64,000 nucleotides of DNA from Actinopolymorpha pittospori (GCF_014873875.1 NZ_JADBEM010000001.1:372001-436000), one strand, 5' to 3'; positions 17,368 through 27,450 are shown, counted from the stretch's first letter. The notes: generated from the sequence alone by a model not told the origin. Program-made: numbers and translations.

Positions 17368-19446
17368 CTATGAGTTCAGGGGTCGGGCGGCCACGATGTG
17401 GAGGGGGCGGTCTGGGCCGAGGCGGATGTAGACCGGGTGCGGGCCCCACCGCCAGGTCTCGCCGGTGAGGAGGTCCTCGGCCTCGAAGTGCCGGGTTGGG
17501 TCGATGTGGGCTCCGAGCCGTCGAGTGTCGAGCTCGATGGTGGTTTCGCGGGTGTGGTGCGGGTCTAGGTTGGCGACGACGATGACGGTGTTTTGCTCGG
17601 AGGCGTCGTCGCGTCCTCCGCCGGTCTTTGAGTAGACGAGGAAGTTCTCGTCAGCGGCGCGGTGGAAGGTTATGTTCCTGAGCCAGTGCAACGACGGATG
17701 CGAGCGGCGAATCATGTTGAGTTGACGCAGGTACGGTGCAAGGTTCGGCCGGTTGCTAGCCGGCGCGCCGTCGATGTGCCATTGACGGTCCTTATACCCG
17801 TACTTCTCGTTGTCCAGCTGTTCCTCGACACCCGGCCGGGGCGCGTTCTCGCAGTGCTCGTAGCCGGCGTAGATGCCGTAGGTGGGAACGAGGGTCGCCG
17901 CCAGGGCCGCCCGGATACGGAAGGCCGTTTCCCCGCCATGCTGCATGTATGGGGTGAGGATGTCGTGCGTGGTGGGCCAAAAGCTGGGGCGTAGGAAGGG
18001 CGCCGTTTCCTGGGCGAGTTCGCTGACGTACTCGGTGAGTTCTTCGGCAGTGTTGCGCCACGCGAAGTAGGTGTAGGACTGCTGGAATCCGACCTTGGCG
18101 AGGACGTGCATCAAGGGAGGCCGGGTGAACGCCTCGCTTAGCCAGATGACGTCGGGGTGGTCGGTCGCGATGTCGGCGATCAGCCACTGCCAGAATTCGA
18201 CCGGCTTCGTGTGTGGGTTGTCGACCCGGAAAATCTTCACACCGCGGTCGATCCAGAGTCGGATGATGCGGCTGAACTCGAGGTACAGGGTCGCGGGCGC
18301 GGTGTCGAAGTTGATCGGGTAGATGTCCTCGTACTTCTTCGGTGGGTTCTCGCTGAAGGCGATGCTGCCGTCGGCTCGCTTCAGGAAGTACTCGGGGTGC
18401 TCGGTGACCCAGGGATGGTCCGGCGAGGCGTTGAGCGCGATGTCCATGGCGACCCGTAGGCCCAGGTCCTCCGCTGCGGCGACGAAGTGCTCGAAGTCCT
18501 TGACCGTGCCGAGGTCCGGATGGATGGCGTCGTGTCCCCCGTCCGGGGATCCGATCCCGTAGGGCGAGCCGGGGTCACCCGGTGAGGCGGCCGTGTTGTT
18601 GTTCCAACCCTTTCGGTTGGTGACACCGATGGGGTGGATCGGGGTCAGGTAGACGACGTCGAAGCCCATGTCGGCGATGGCGGCAAGCCGCTGCGCCGCC
18701 GTACGGAAGGTCCCGCTGTGCCATGTGCCGGTCGCGGGATCGCACCGGGCTCCTTCGGAACGAGGAAAGATCTCGTACCAGGCGCCGGTGAGCGTCAGCT
18801 TCTCTTCGACGAGCCAGGGGTAGTCACTGCCGGCTGTGGTGAAGTCACGTAACGGGTCCGCGACCATGAGTGCGTGAGTCGGGCTGCCCTCGGCGACCTC
18901 GGCGAACCGGGCGCTCGCTGCCAACGTTTGGTCCCTGAGCAGCGTGCAGGCCTTCTGAAGTGAGGCGGCCCGGTCGGCGGGCTGGCCGCGATGACTAGCT
19001 GCCCGCTCGAGGAGTCGGGCACCCTCCTCGCACATCAGCTCGACATCGATCCCAGCGGGGACCTTGATGCCCGCGTCGTGAATCCAGGCGGCCCAAGGGT
19101 CGGCCCACCCTTCGACGCGGTACGACCACAATCCCGCGGACTCGGCGGAGATCTCGCACTCGAACACCCCGAGGCCGTGGTTGGTCTGCGTCATCCGCAC
19201 GCGACGTTCGGTTCGGTCGGGGGCCGTCAGCACAACTTCCGCGCCCACCGGGTCATGACCTTCGCGGACGACCACAGCAGTCACCGCGAACAGTTCCGCG
19301 ACGACGGACTTGACCGGCCAGCGCCCCTCTTCCAAGGACGGCGTCACATCCATCATCTGGATACGACCGACGGGTCGTTGACCGCGAGAAGCGAGCACCG
19401 CCCGGTCGACCGAATCGCGGACGTTCGGGGCACCTGGAGTCGTCAC
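17368..19446 (-). CDS. glgE: Alpha-1,4-glucan:maltose-1-phosphate maltosyltransferase
   Basis: A 692-residue GH13_3 enzyme that transfers maltose from maltose-1-phosphate onto alpha-glucan, the last step of the GlgE pathway from trehalose in actinobacteria. N-terminal PVGRIQMMDVTPSLEEGRWP and the beta-sandwich domain are typical. The barrel has VYLTPIHPIGVTNRKGWNN, the nucleophile strand FRVDNPHTKPVEFW (Asp), the acid/base LSEAFTRPPLMH (Glu) and the third acid near TTHDILTPYMQ. Streptomyces GlgE is about 675 residues, so this is full length. GTG 19446 gives a slightly longer N-terminus and has a weak ribosome site, so the start is uncertain. No treS, mak or glgB gene is beside it. Confidence 0.95.
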   Translation of the reverse strand: MTTPGAPNVRDSVDRAVLASRGQRPVGRIQMMDVTPSLEEGRWPVKSVVAELFAVTAVVVREGHDPVGAEVVLTAPDRTERRVRMTQTNHGLGVFECEISAESAGLWSYRVEGWADPWAAWIHDAGIKVPAGIDVELMCEEGARLLERAASHRGQPADRAASLQKACTLLRDQTLAASARFAEVAEGSPTHALMVADPLRDFTTAGSDYPWLVEEKLTLTGAWYEIFPRSEGARCDPATGTWHSGTFRTAAQRLAAIADMGFDVVYLTPIHPIGVTNRKGWNNNTAASPGDPGSPYGIGSPDGGHDAIHPDLGTVKDFEHFVAAAEDLGLRVAMDIALNASPDHPWVTEHPEYFLKRADGSIAFSENPPKKYEDIYPINFDTAPATLYLEFSRIIRLWIDRGVKIFRVDNPHTKPVEFWQWLIADIATDHPDVIWLSEAFTRPPLMHVLAKVGFQQSYTYFAWRNTAEELTEYVSELAQETAPFLRPSFWPTTHDILTPYMQHGGETAFRIRAALAATLVPTYGIYAGYEHCENAPRPGVEEQLDNEKYGYKDRQWHIDGAPASNRPNLAPYLRQLNMIRRSHPSLHWLRNITFHRAADENFLVYSKTGGGRDDASEQNTVIVVANLDPHHTRETTIELDTRRLGAHIDPTRHFEAEDLLTGETWRWGPHPVYIRLGPDRPLHIVAARPLNS

Positions 19447-20288
19447 ACGTCAACCGTAACGGCTGCCGCGGACTGGATCGACGAGGTCGTCACTGACCGC
19501 TGCTCGAATGCGCACCAGCGCGCGTTTGTAGGAAATCTCGTCGCTCACGATCCGCCGTCCCGTTCCGCTGGAAGAACCACCGGTCGTCCTGCCCACTGAT
19601 CGATTCCCGCTTGTGCGACGGCACCTCCAGGTCGCCGTCGTGCTACTTAAATTTGATCATCGCTCGGGTCCTCATCCGACAGTAGGAACGAAACGACGAA
19701 CCCACCGCAGCTCCCGCACACCCGCCGCCGCAGGTGTGCCTCGGCCTGATGGAACGCCACCGGCGCCTCCTGAGCGTCCCGCGTCGAACGCTTGAGAGGC
19801 CGCGCCAGCGGGATCGTCGCCAACGAGATGGCGAGCGGCACGGCGGGGATGATCCAGCGGAAGAGGTCAAGCGCTGGCGGCCTCCTGCAGGTGCGACTCC
19901 AGGTGCTCGGCGTCCTCGGTGGGCTGCGTCGGGCTCCCCCGCCGCCTTCCACGCGTCCACGATGTCCCGGGCCACGAACCGACCCTGCGGCTTTTCCTCA
20001 GGTCCCCGTTCCCCGGCGGCAGGCGGCCGGCAGCCGCTCCGGCGCGGCGTCGTGGACGGCGTCCCCGATCAGCTTGACCCATGCTTCGCTGGCCGGGGTC
20101 CTCACACGGTATGAGGTTCACGCTCCAACGCCGTCCACTGAACGATCCCCTGCGGACGGGCGAGCTGGTCAGGTCGTGACGGACAGACGCGGCGAGGTTC
20201 GCCAGGTTGCTGCGCGTCTGTACTGACAGCTCCCGGACTCGACACGCTCGTCTGGCGCCAGACATCGATCGGCAAGGCCTGTTCGGAG
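19447..20288. other. No gene seen
   Basis: About 840 bases. A minus-strand frame near 19.7-19.9 kb has a hydrophobic segment (IIPAVPLAISLATIPLA) and a CGSCG motif, but no start, ribosome site or family match convinces me. Probably decayed sequence. Confidence 0.4.
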
Positions 20289-21470
20289 TCAACCTGAGCG
20301 AGTGGCGGCTGCCAGCTCCGTCAGCCGGCGTTCGAGGAAGCGCTGTTCGGCGCGGTCATCGGTGAGTTCTCTCGCACACCGATAGGCGTCACGCGCCTCG
20401 TCGGTCCGCCCGAGGCGCCGCAAGAGTTCGGCCCTGGTCGAGTGCAGGTAGCAGAAGTCGTCGAGACCGAGTTCGGCGAGCAGGCGCAGGCCGGCCTCGG
20501 GGCCTTCGGTCTCGGCGATTGCAATGGCACGGTTCAGCTCCACGACGGGCGAGCCGGTCAGGCGGGCGAGCTCGCCGTACAACGCCGCGATCTGCGCCCA
20601 GTCGCACGGCGTCTCGGCGTGCAACGAGGCGATGGCGGCCTGCAGGACGTAGGGCCCGCGGCCGCCGAGGGCGAGTGCCCGGTCTAGTTCGGCGCGTCCA
20701 TCGGCGATCTGCTCGGTGTTCCAACGTGACCGGTCCTGATCGCCGAGCAGCACGAGTTCGCTGTCGCGGAATCGCGCCTTGTGACGGGAGTCGTGCAAGA
20801 GCATCATCGCCAGCAGCCCGTGAACCTCGGGGTCGTCCGGAAGCAGTTCGGCGAGCGCGCGTCCCAGCCAGAGTGCTTCTGCCGCGAGTTCGTCGCGTCC
20901 GCTGTAGCCCTCGTTGAAGATCAGGTAGACGACGGCGAGAACGGCGTCGAGTCGGTCGCGGAGCAGGTGAGGGGGCGGCACTCGAAACGGGATCCCCGCT
21001 GCTTTGATCTTGCGCTTGGCCCGCACCAGCCGCTGCGCCATCGTGCGCTGCGGTACGAGGAAGGCGCGGGCGATCTCGTCAGTGGTGAGGCCGCCGAGGG
21101 TGCGCAGGGTGAGCGCAACCTGCGCCTCGACCGCGAGCGCCGGATGACAGCAGGTGAAGATGAGTTCCAGGCGCTCGTCGAGAAACGTCGTGGCGTTCAT
21201 TGACACCTGGGCAGGGTTGCCTGCGGTGAGCAGGCCGGACTTGGCGGCGAGGGCCTGCTCGCGGCGGATGCGATCCGTGGCTCGGTTCCGAGCCGTCGTT
21301 ATCAGCCAGGCGCGCGGGTTGCTGGGGATGCCGTCGCGTGGCCATCGGTCCGCGGCGATCGCAAAGGCCTCCTGTGCGGCTTCCTCGGCGAGGTCGAAGT
21401 CGCCGAGGAAGCCGATCAGGGTGGCCAGCACCCGGCCCCACTCCTCGCGGAAGACCTGATCGAGTGTCAT
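20289..21470 (-). CDS. ECF sigma factor of the ECF42 type (with C-terminal TPR-like extension)
   Basis: A 393-residue sigma factor. Region 2 is [20 protein letters not shown] to DRIRREQAL, with [14 protein letters not shown] and [14 protein letters not shown]; region 4 is [20 protein letters not shown] to [16 protein letters not shown]. After about residue 175 it carries the large helical extension of this family ([30 protein letters not shown]). ECF42 factors lack a classical anti-sigma gene and travel with DGPF/YCII proteins. That holds here: the ATG shares its A with the stop of the DGPF gene (TGATG). The extension is thought to control activity. Confidence 0.92.
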   Translation of the reverse strand: MTLDQVFREEWGRVLATLIGFLGDFDLAEEAAQEAFAIAADRWPRDGIPSNPRAWLITTARNRATDRIRREQALAAKSGLLTAGNPAQVSMNATTFLDERLELIFTCCHPALAVEAQVALTLRTLGGLTTDEIARAFLVPQRTMAQRLVRAKRKIKAAGIPFRVPPPHLLRDRLDAVLAVVYLIFNEGYSGRDELAAEALWLGRALAELLPDDPEVHGLLAMMLLHDSRHKARFRDSELVLLGDQDRSRWNTEQIADGRAELDRALALGGRGPYVLQAAIASLHAETPCDWAQIAALYGELARLTGSPVVELNRAIAIAETEGPEAGLRLLAELGLDDFCYLHSTRAELLRRLGRTDEARDAYRCARELTDDRAEQRFLERRLTELAAATRSG

Positions 21471-21817
21471 CACCAATAGGTCTGCGCGGGTCGAATCTCG
21501 ATGGCACCGCCGAGGCGGGCCGCCGGGACGCGGGCGGCCACCTCGATGGCCGCGTCGAGGTCGTCGGCCTCGAGGACGAACCAACCGCCGACGGCTTCCT
21601 TCATTCCGACGAACGGACCGTCGGTTGTCAGGGTCTTGCCGCCCTCAACGCGCACCGTGGTCGCGTTCTCGGGGAGACCCATGGGAACGCCGGGGGTGAC
21701 GCCTGGCGTCTTGTTGATCGCGCCGTAGTCGGCATAGACCTGCTTCTGCTCCTCCTCGGAGAGCGCGGCCCACTCATCGGAGCTGGTGCCCTGGTAGATC
21801 AGCATGACGTACTGCAA
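21470..21817 (-). CDS. YCII-related DGPF-domain protein
   Basis: A 115-residue protein with the fold of YciI and the namesake TTDGPF motif, followed by [20 protein letters not shown] and ending in [17 protein letters not shown] lies nine bases before a TTG at 21817, so TTG is the likely start; an ATG four codons in (21805) is the alternative. It is the upstream partner of the ECF42-like sigma factor and translationally coupled to it. The function of these partners is unresolved; a sensory or small enzymatic role is proposed for the family. Confidence 0.9.
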   Translation of the reverse strand: MQYVMLIYQGTSSDEWAALSEEEQKQVYADYGAINKTPGVTPGVPMGLPENATTVRVEGGKTLTTDGPFVGMKEAVGGWFVLEADDLDAAIEVAARVPAARLGGAIEIRPAQTYW

Positions 21818-22112
21818 CGCTCCGCCTCCTCATCCAGATGGTTACACCATGAGACGAATGGCGAGCCGCGAAATCGACAGGTCGACATCGGAAATCTTGA
21901 GTGGCCCACAGGAGCGGCGCCCGCATGCCAGCCAGAAGCGGCGCCACCAACTCGGGTCGCCGTCACTGGACCCCTGGGGACGCGCGGAGTCCTCTGCGGG
22001 GCCGGCGCGGCCTCGGCGCGCAACGAGAGCGAGCCGGGTCGGAGGGCGTAGACGCCGAGGCGATCAATGTCGGCGTACGCCCCCCCGAGCACCGGGTCAA
22101 CCTGACGAACTG
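21818..22112. other. Promoter region of the DGPF-sigma operon; otherwise nothing seen
   Basis: About 295 bases. It must hold the promoter of the DGPF-sigma pair, since no other gene lies upstream on that strand within the region. No clear coding frame. Confidence 0.45.
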
Positions 22113-22148
22113 ACCGGCCTCATGGCCGGTCGCGGTCATGAGGCCGGT
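22113..22148 (-). terminator. Hairpin overlapping the PHP gene stop
   Basis: ACCGGCCTCATG at 22113-22124 is perfectly inverted at 22137-22148 around a 12-base loop. The hairpin spans the stop codon and last codons of the PHP-domain gene, a common position for actinobacterial terminators. No U tract follows. Confidence 0.55.
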
Positions 22149-23970
22149 AGGCGAACCCGCGCGCGGCGGGGATGTGGATGCCGCCGCCGGGCGGCAGCAC
22201 CCAGAGCGGATTGCCCAATCCGATCAGCACGTCGGCGGAGTTGTAGACCTCGACACGCAGATAGCGGCCGTTCTCGCGGTCCAGGCGGAACGGCAGCCGG
22301 CCCTGCGTGAAGGCGTCGGCCGGGTACGGGTGCTTTTCGAGCGAGGGTGAGGTCTGCCCCGTACGGTCGCAGACGCCGACGATGATCTGCACCGTCGAAC
22401 CGGCGGGCAGGTTCTCGGCGGTGAGGTCGACAGGAACGCTGCCGGCGGCTGTGCGGATGACCCGGCCCATCGCGCGCTGGCCGCCGACTGCGAGGTCGAG
22501 TTGCCCGGTCGGCCACAGCTTCAGGTCGTACAACCAGGCCTGCCCGGACGCCAGCGCCGCCATGAGGTCCCGCACCTCCGTCGAGGCCGCCCACACCGAC
22601 GTGCCGAACAGATGGCTCATGCCCAGCCAGTTGCGGCCGACGTGGTCATCGTTCTGGCTCGTCGCGGTCAGGAAGATCGCGTTGCGCGCCGCGACGTCGT
22701 ACATGTTGAGGCGACTGTGGATCACGTCGTAGTCGCCCCCGGCGTTGGCAACCTCCATCAGATCGGTGCCGAGGGCCCGGGTCTGCACGAGTTCGGCGAC
22801 GGCGGCGGCGTTCGTGGGCGGGTGGTTGTACTGGACCAGCGCGCCGCGCTCGTGGTACCAGCGGACCACCTTTTCGATTCCCTCGACCGAGTTGTCCAGC
22901 GTGGGCGCCTTGCCGGTCGGCGGGTAGGGGTAGAGCTCGAAGTCCTTCATGAAGACGTTCAGGTGCCGCACCATTGACACTTCGGTCGACATGTGTTGCG
23001 TCACGTTCGGATACTGCTTGGTCAGACTGTGCATGATCTCGCGCTGGGTGCGGACCGGCCAGCGCAGCGGATCGCGGGTGCGGTCGATGCGCAGGTGGTC
23101 GAACACCGCCTGCGCGGTGGCGTTGTTACGGGCCCGTACGCCGAAGCGCAGCCGGGCGAGCCCGGTGTCCTCGGCCAGGAGGTCCGGCCAGAACGCCCGG
23201 ATGTCCTCCAGCGGGCGTATCGTCAGGGTCTGCCAGCCGCCGGTCGCCGCGACTGTCACGACCCCGGTCAACGGCTTCTCCAGCCCACGCGCCGCCTTGG
23301 CGCCGACCCGGTATTCCAGGACGTAGAGCCCGGCGGGCCGGCCGGCGGTGGCGGGACGGTTGGAGGTCTCGAGCTGCACCACGAGCTCGGCGTCCGGGCC
23401 GATCCGCTCACCCAGCACGTCGATCATCAGCGTGGTGTCCGACAGGTTGGTCGAGTAGAAACTGTTGCCGGGCTTGCCCCACAGGTAGGAGACGCCCCAG
23501 TCGGGGGCCGGACCGGTCGCCGTGACGCGCATCGCCTTGCCGGGCTCGTCGGGACTGTGCGGCTCGTCCACGAAGGCGTGCTGGGTGCCGGTGACAGTGC
23601 CCTGGTTCTGCTCGAACCACTGCAGGCCACCGTCCTCATCGGTGCCGTCGAACCCGATGCCGTCGTAGTAGCCGTACGCCTCCATCCGCCAGTCGTGATC
23701 GGTCCACCAAATAACGTCGACATTGTTCGTCGTTGCCTGGTCCAACTGGGCCATCATGCTGGCCCCACCGCCGCCGTCGGCCCAGCTGCCGCCCTCGCTG
23801 AAACAGGCGTGGACGTGCATCGCCATGCTCACCGGTCGGTACGCGGTGGATTGCTCAGCCGCTTCGGCCGCGGTCGCATTCCGCAGATCCATTCCGCTGA
23901 CCGCCGCGGCGACGCCGAGCCCCAGACCCGTGCCCAACACACTACGACGCGAGACACCATTTGCTGCCAT
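22120..23970 (-). CDS. Tat-exported PHP-domain metal-dependent hydrolase
   Basis: A 616-residue protein with a Tat signal (SRRSVLGTGLGLGVAAAVSG) and an Ala-rich cleavage region, so it is folded and metallated before export. PHP-superfamily metal motifs appear in order: MHVHACFSEG (HxH) near residue 50, WWTDHDW near 87, and QYNHPPT near 380. Between the second and third lies an inserted beta-rich domain of about 200 residues (about 150-310) resembling carbohydrate-binding folds. Relatives are annotated as phosphoesterases of unknown substrate. AAGGAGGA before ATG 23970 is close to ideal. It is transcribed alone and followed by a hairpin. Confidence 0.85.
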   Translation of the reverse strand: MAANGVSRRSVLGTGLGLGVAAAVSGMDLRNATAAEAAEQSTAYRPVSMAMHVHACFSEGGSWADGGGGASMMAQLDQATTNNVDVIWWTDHDWRMEAYGYYDGIGFDGTDEDGGLQWFEQNQGTVTGTQHAFVDEPHSPDEPGKAMRVTATGPAPDWGVSYLWGKPGNSFYSTNLSDTTLMIDVLGERIGPDAELVVQLETSNRPATAGRPAGLYVLEYRVGAKAARGLEKPLTGVVTVAATGGWQTLTIRPLEDIRAFWPDLLAEDTGLARLRFGVRARNNATAQAVFDHLRIDRTRDPLRWPVRTQREIMHSLTKQYPNVTQHMSTEVSMVRHLNVFMKDFELYPYPPTGKAPTLDNSVEGIEKVVRWYHERGALVQYNHPPTNAAAVAELVQTRALGTDLMEVANAGGDYDVIHSRLNMYDVAARNAIFLTATSQNDDHVGRNWLGMSHLFGTSVWAASTEVRDLMAALASGQAWLYDLKLWPTGQLDLAVGGQRAMGRVIRTAAGSVPVDLTAENLPAGSTVQIIVGVCDRTGQTSPSLEKHPYPADAFTQGRLPFRLDRENGRYLRVEVYNSADVLIGLGNPLWVLPPGGGIHIPAARGFAYRPHDRDRP

Positions 23971-24236
23971 GCAGCGTTCCTCCTTATTTAGCGAATGCCC
24001 TTAAACCCTACGGAAACTGCGATAACGCGTGATCGCTGAGTGCGAGATTTACTCGACTGGGAGGGCGATGTTCACCGCGGGATGAGCCGACCGTCACTTG
24101 CGAATAGCGCAGCGTGAGCGGAGGCACGGGCCGCGGCTTAATGGGCCAATTCCGTGACGGTCAGGTAAGTGTGTCTGGCAGACAACGAGGGCGTTTTCTA
24201 TCAGCAAAGCAATAGTCAAAGGCTTGTGGATCAGGT
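23971..24236. other. Intergenic region, nothing seen beyond the PHP promoter
   Basis: The 5' region of the PHP gene, comparatively AT-rich for this window. It presumably holds its promoter; no gene is visible. Confidence 0.4.
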
Positions 24237-25040
24237 TCTTAGGCGGCTGCTGGTCGGTCGTCGGTGCGTTCGACGAGGTGGCCGTTGACGAAGCCGCGGG
24301 CCCCGGCGCGGACGAGGGCGACGAGGTGGGGTGCGTTGACCGCCCGCCACCGGGCCTGGGCGGACTCGATGAGCTTGAAGGCCATGGCCAGGCGGCCGGC
24401 CCGGGAGCCGGGACCTTTGGTGACCTTGGTGCGGTGCCGGACGGTCGCGAAAGTCGACTCCAGATAGGCATCGGGTTGGTGGTGCGCAGGTGGATCCAGT
24501 GCTCGGCCGGGTAGTCGTAGAACGCGAGCAGTTCGTCCAGGTCGTCGGTGACCTTAGCGACGGCCTTGGGGTGCTTGGCACCGTAGGCGGCCTCGAACGC
24601 CTTCACCGCTGCTAGGGCGTGGGTCTTGTCCTCGGCGTTCCAGATCTCCGCCAGGTGCTTTTTCGCCCCGGGGTGCGCGGACTTCGGGAGGGCGGCTGAT
24701 CGTGCGACGGGTCCGCCCGGTCCCTGGGGTCTCCAGGCCGATGTCGCCGACCTCTGAGGCCACGGTCTTCGAGGTGGTGCCGTTGGGAGAGTTCGGGCTA
24801 CCCCGCCCCGCCGGGTCGGCCTTGGCATAACCCAGATGCCCGGTCAACTCCTCGGCCAGGCCACGCTCCAACACAGCCTTGACCAGCCGGGCCAGAACCC
24901 GCCCTGCCCGGTCAACGCCAGACCATCCCCTCGACCCGACCCACCAGATCCTCCAGCAGACCAGCATCGACCATCTCGTTCACCACCGCACGAGCCGAAC
25001 CCGACGGCCGCTGCGAGGACTCACCGAACGGGTGCTCGAC
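24237..25040 (-). pseudogene. IS256-family transposase, internally deleted and frameshifted
   Basis: The N-terminal part reads MVDAGLLEDLVGRV, then after frame changes LARLVKAVLERGLAEELTGH and LGYAKADPAGRG. Near 24700 it jumps to the C-terminal part HLAEIWNAEDKTHALAA, AKVTDDLDELLAFYDYPAEH, WIHLRTTNP. After another shift near 24465 come STFATVRHRTKVTKGPGSRA and AMAFKLIESAQARWRAVNAP. The central DDE region is missing. It is therefore a dead mutator-type element marking the downstream edge of the tail-like cluster. Confidence 0.85.
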
Positions 25041-25505
25041 ATGTCCAGGACACCGCGGAGCTGGCCGCGTCATGACCATCACCGGGCTCGCTGTCCCCGT
25101 CGAGTTCTACAGCCGACGGATCGACCGATGACCCCAGAGCCTGAAGTGCGTAAATACCAGTTACAGGAACCCAGCAGCGAGAGCTCGGTGGAGCTCACCA
25201 AGGCCGACTGGGGCGCGGCTGCTCGGACTGCAGGCCGACGGCTACGCCTGGATCGCCGCCGCGGCTCGCGAAGTGGAACGCACTCCGCACCGTGCGCCAG
25301 GGCTCTCGACCGGGATGGCGACTCAAGGCGGCCTCGCCGGCCTCCACACATTCGCACCCGCCACCCCCACGGCAACACCCGAGGCGTCCTTTCGAGCGGA
25401 AGGCGCATCGGCCGGCGGACCACGGCCGATTGCAGCGGTCCCATCCGCCTGCAGCGGAGGATCCCTGAAAGCCAGCGCGGACTGTCGCCAAGCCTGGACC
25501 GAGGA
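25041..25505. other. No gene seen
   Basis: About 465 bases between the dead IS256 and the last gene of the tail-like cluster. No supported gene, no clear terminator hairpin. Confidence 0.4.
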
Positions 25506-26747
25506 TCAGTAGCCCAGCCAGAGGCTCTTGGTATACAGCGAGGTGTGGAGGTCGCCGGTGTGCGTGTTGACGTAGACGTCTTGCCAGGCGCTGCGGACTT
25601 GGTAGTACGGGTGGAACGGGCTCGCGCCCTGGCCGGGGTGCCAGACCCACGTCTCGCTGATCTCGATGTCGTCCGGGCGCAGGATCAGCCGGTCCCGCGG
25701 CGTGGCGTGGCTGGTCAGCGCGGTCCGCAGGAGCTTGCTGAGCTCGCTCGACCGGACCTCCCGGCCGGCGGGGGCGATCGCGTCCATCAGCCGCATCGTC
25801 GCGGACGTCGCCGACTCAAACAGCGGGATCGGCTTGCGGGTCACGATGTCGACGACCTCGTCCCGGTCGATCTTCCAGAGCGGGTACGGCTCGTCGGCGG
25901 CCGACACGGTGAGCACGTCGCCGAAGCGCCCGTCGATCATGATGGTAGCCAGCGGCTGCTCCTCCCGGTCGACCGACACGGTCACCGGCACGAGGTAGTA
26001 GTACGACCCGCGCCGGTCCAGCCGCGCCACCAGCTGCGGCGTGCCGACGCGCCCCGCGTCGACCGCCTTGCGCAGCCGGCGGTTCTCCTTCGCGAACGAC
26101 AACGCGCCTTCGATCGCCAGGTCCGCCGCCTCCTCCGGCGGGATGATCGTCCGGCCGGGCCGGACGATCTTCCGCGTGGCCCACGGCACCTCGGCCTTCG
26201 CCGGGTCGGGATCCCCCACCTCGACGATCTTCCCGTTCCACTTCGTGCCGCCGTTGACGGGCAGGTACGCGGCGTCCCAGGCGGCCGGCGCCACCTGCAG
26301 GTCCGCGCCGCCACCGACGTACGCCGGGTCGTTGATGATGAAAGCGGTCCGGGCCATGGTGGCGTCGTCGAAGGTGTAGCCGTTCACGCAGACCCAGTGC
26401 CCACCGCTGTAGAGCAGGCACGCCGCCGGCACCTTGTAGGTGTCCAGGGTGTACTGGATCTGGTTGTCCGCGCTCGCCGCGACGGTGTTCTGGTAGATGA
26501 CCCAGTGGTCGCCGCCGCGCGGGTCGTAGTCGACGATCGTGCGCTCCAGCGCGCCGGGGTCGATCGCCCAGAAGTCGCCCTCGCCCGGATCGTTGTAGGC
26601 GACGGCGTGCGCGTACATATCCTCGACCGTGGGGATCACTGCCGCGCCGAGGAAGCCCAGGATCATCCGGGCCACGCGGGCACCGGCGTAGGTGTCCGGA
26701 TCGGAGATGCTCGTCTCGAACGTGACCGGGTAGCGGACCTGTCCCAT
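25506..26747 (-). CDS. Papain/C39-fold protein with Ala at the catalytic Cys position; candidate tail-cluster effector or appendage
   Basis: A 413-residue protein, last in the tail-like operon (24 bases after the fibre gene). The first 150 residues resemble C39/papain-like peptidases: the segment DPDTYAGARVARMILGFLG lines up with the family pattern xxxxCGxAxxxMxLxxxG, then GGHWVCVNGY (His117) and FIINDP (Asn139/Asp140) match the His and Asn/Asp of the triad. At the nucleophile position the residue is Ala21, and no Cys occurs before residue 110. So it is either a pseudo-enzyme that binds peptides, or the fold call is wrong. The remaining 260 residues (RRGSYYYLVPVTV, SELSKLLRTALTSH) are unfamiliar. 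Operon position suggests cargo or surface appendage. Confidence 0.6.
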   Translation of the reverse strand: MGQVRYPVTFETSISDPDTYAGARVARMILGFLGAAVIPTVEDMYAHAVAYNDPGEGDFWAIDPGALERTIVDYDPRGGDHWVIYQNTVAASADNQIQYTLDTYKVPAACLLYSGGHWVCVNGYTFDDATMARTAFIINDPAYVGGGADLQVAPAAWDAAYLPVNGGTKWNGKIVEVGDPDPAKAEVPWATRKIVRPGRTIIPPEEAADLAIEGALSFAKENRRLRKAVDAGRVGTPQLVARLDRRGSYYYLVPVTVSVDREEQPLATIMIDGRFGDVLTVSAADEPYPLWKIDRDEVVDIVTRKPIPLFESATSATMRLMDAIAPAGREVRSSELSKLLRTALTSHATPRDRLILRPDDIEISETWVWHPGQGASPFHPYYQVRSAWQDVYVNTHTGDLHTSLYTKSLWLGY

Positions 26748-26771
26748 CGTCGGTTCCTCTCGTTGCCGCGA

Positions 26772-27446
26772 CTACGCGGCAGGTTGGTAGGTGATGGCGA
26801 AGCCGCGCAGGACATCGCCCGCCGCTGCTCCGACGAGGGTGGCGCGCAGGTAGAACAGGTGGGTGTCCGAAGTGAACACCGAGGTTCCCGGGACCGGCAC
26901 CGAGACGAAGCCGGTGACGGTGACCAGCGTGGACTTGGTGAACGGGGCGTTGCGCTGCTCCCGGACCAGCTGGGTCTTCATGTTGGCGGGCGTCGCGGCC
27001 TGTCCGAGCACCGCGATGTTGAGCAGCGTGACGCCCTCCGGCAGCGTCAGGGGCAGCACCCCGTCGGCGGCGCCGCCGTTCGCAGTCGGGACCTTCACGA
27101 ACGAGCCGTTGGGCTGGCCGAGGACGACGGTGCTCCAGTAGACCTGCGACCAGCTGCTGTTCGTCGCGTCCGGGTTGAATGGCTGCATGGTCGGCGTCAG
27201 GCCGAGCGTGACGGGCGCGAGCACCACCCCGCCGAGCGCGGCGACCTGCTGTTGCAGCACGCCGATCTGCCCGGACTGGGTGCCCAGCTGGGTGTCGGCC
27301 TGCTTGACGACCCCGGAGAGCGCGTCGAACTCGGCCTCGATGCCGTGGAACCGGCCGTTGAAACCGTTGTCGCCGCCGGCCTGGACGCGGTCCACCCGGT
27401 CGATCCAGTCGGCGTGGGAGAAGCTTCGGGTATACGAGATCGGCAT
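26772..27446 (-). CDS. Short tail-fibre-like protein with N-terminal coiled coil
   Basis: A 224-residue protein. Residues 1-75 start with SYTRSFSHADWIDRVDRVQA and continue into a heptad-like helix (FHGIEAEFDALSGVVKQADT, GVLQQQVAALGG), typical of trimeric fibres attached to a baseplate. The C-terminal 150 residues are beta-rich with Val/Thr strands, as in fibre tips. It begins four bases after the stop of the giant gpI-like gene and precedes the papain-fold gene. Fibre assignment is by architecture and position; there is no family match I can name. Confidence 0.65.
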   Translation of the reverse strand: MPISYTRSFSHADWIDRVDRVQAGGDNGFNGRFHGIEAEFDALSGVVKQADTQLGTQSGQIGVLQQQVAALGGVVLAPVTLGLTPTMQPFNPDATNSSWSQVYWSTVVLGQPNGSFVKVPTANGGAADGVLPLTLPEGVTLLNIAVLGQAATPANMKTQLVREQRNAPFTKSTLVTVTGFVSVPVPGTSVFTSDTHLFYLRATLVGAAAGDVLRGFAITYQPAA

Positions 27447-27450
27447 GGCG

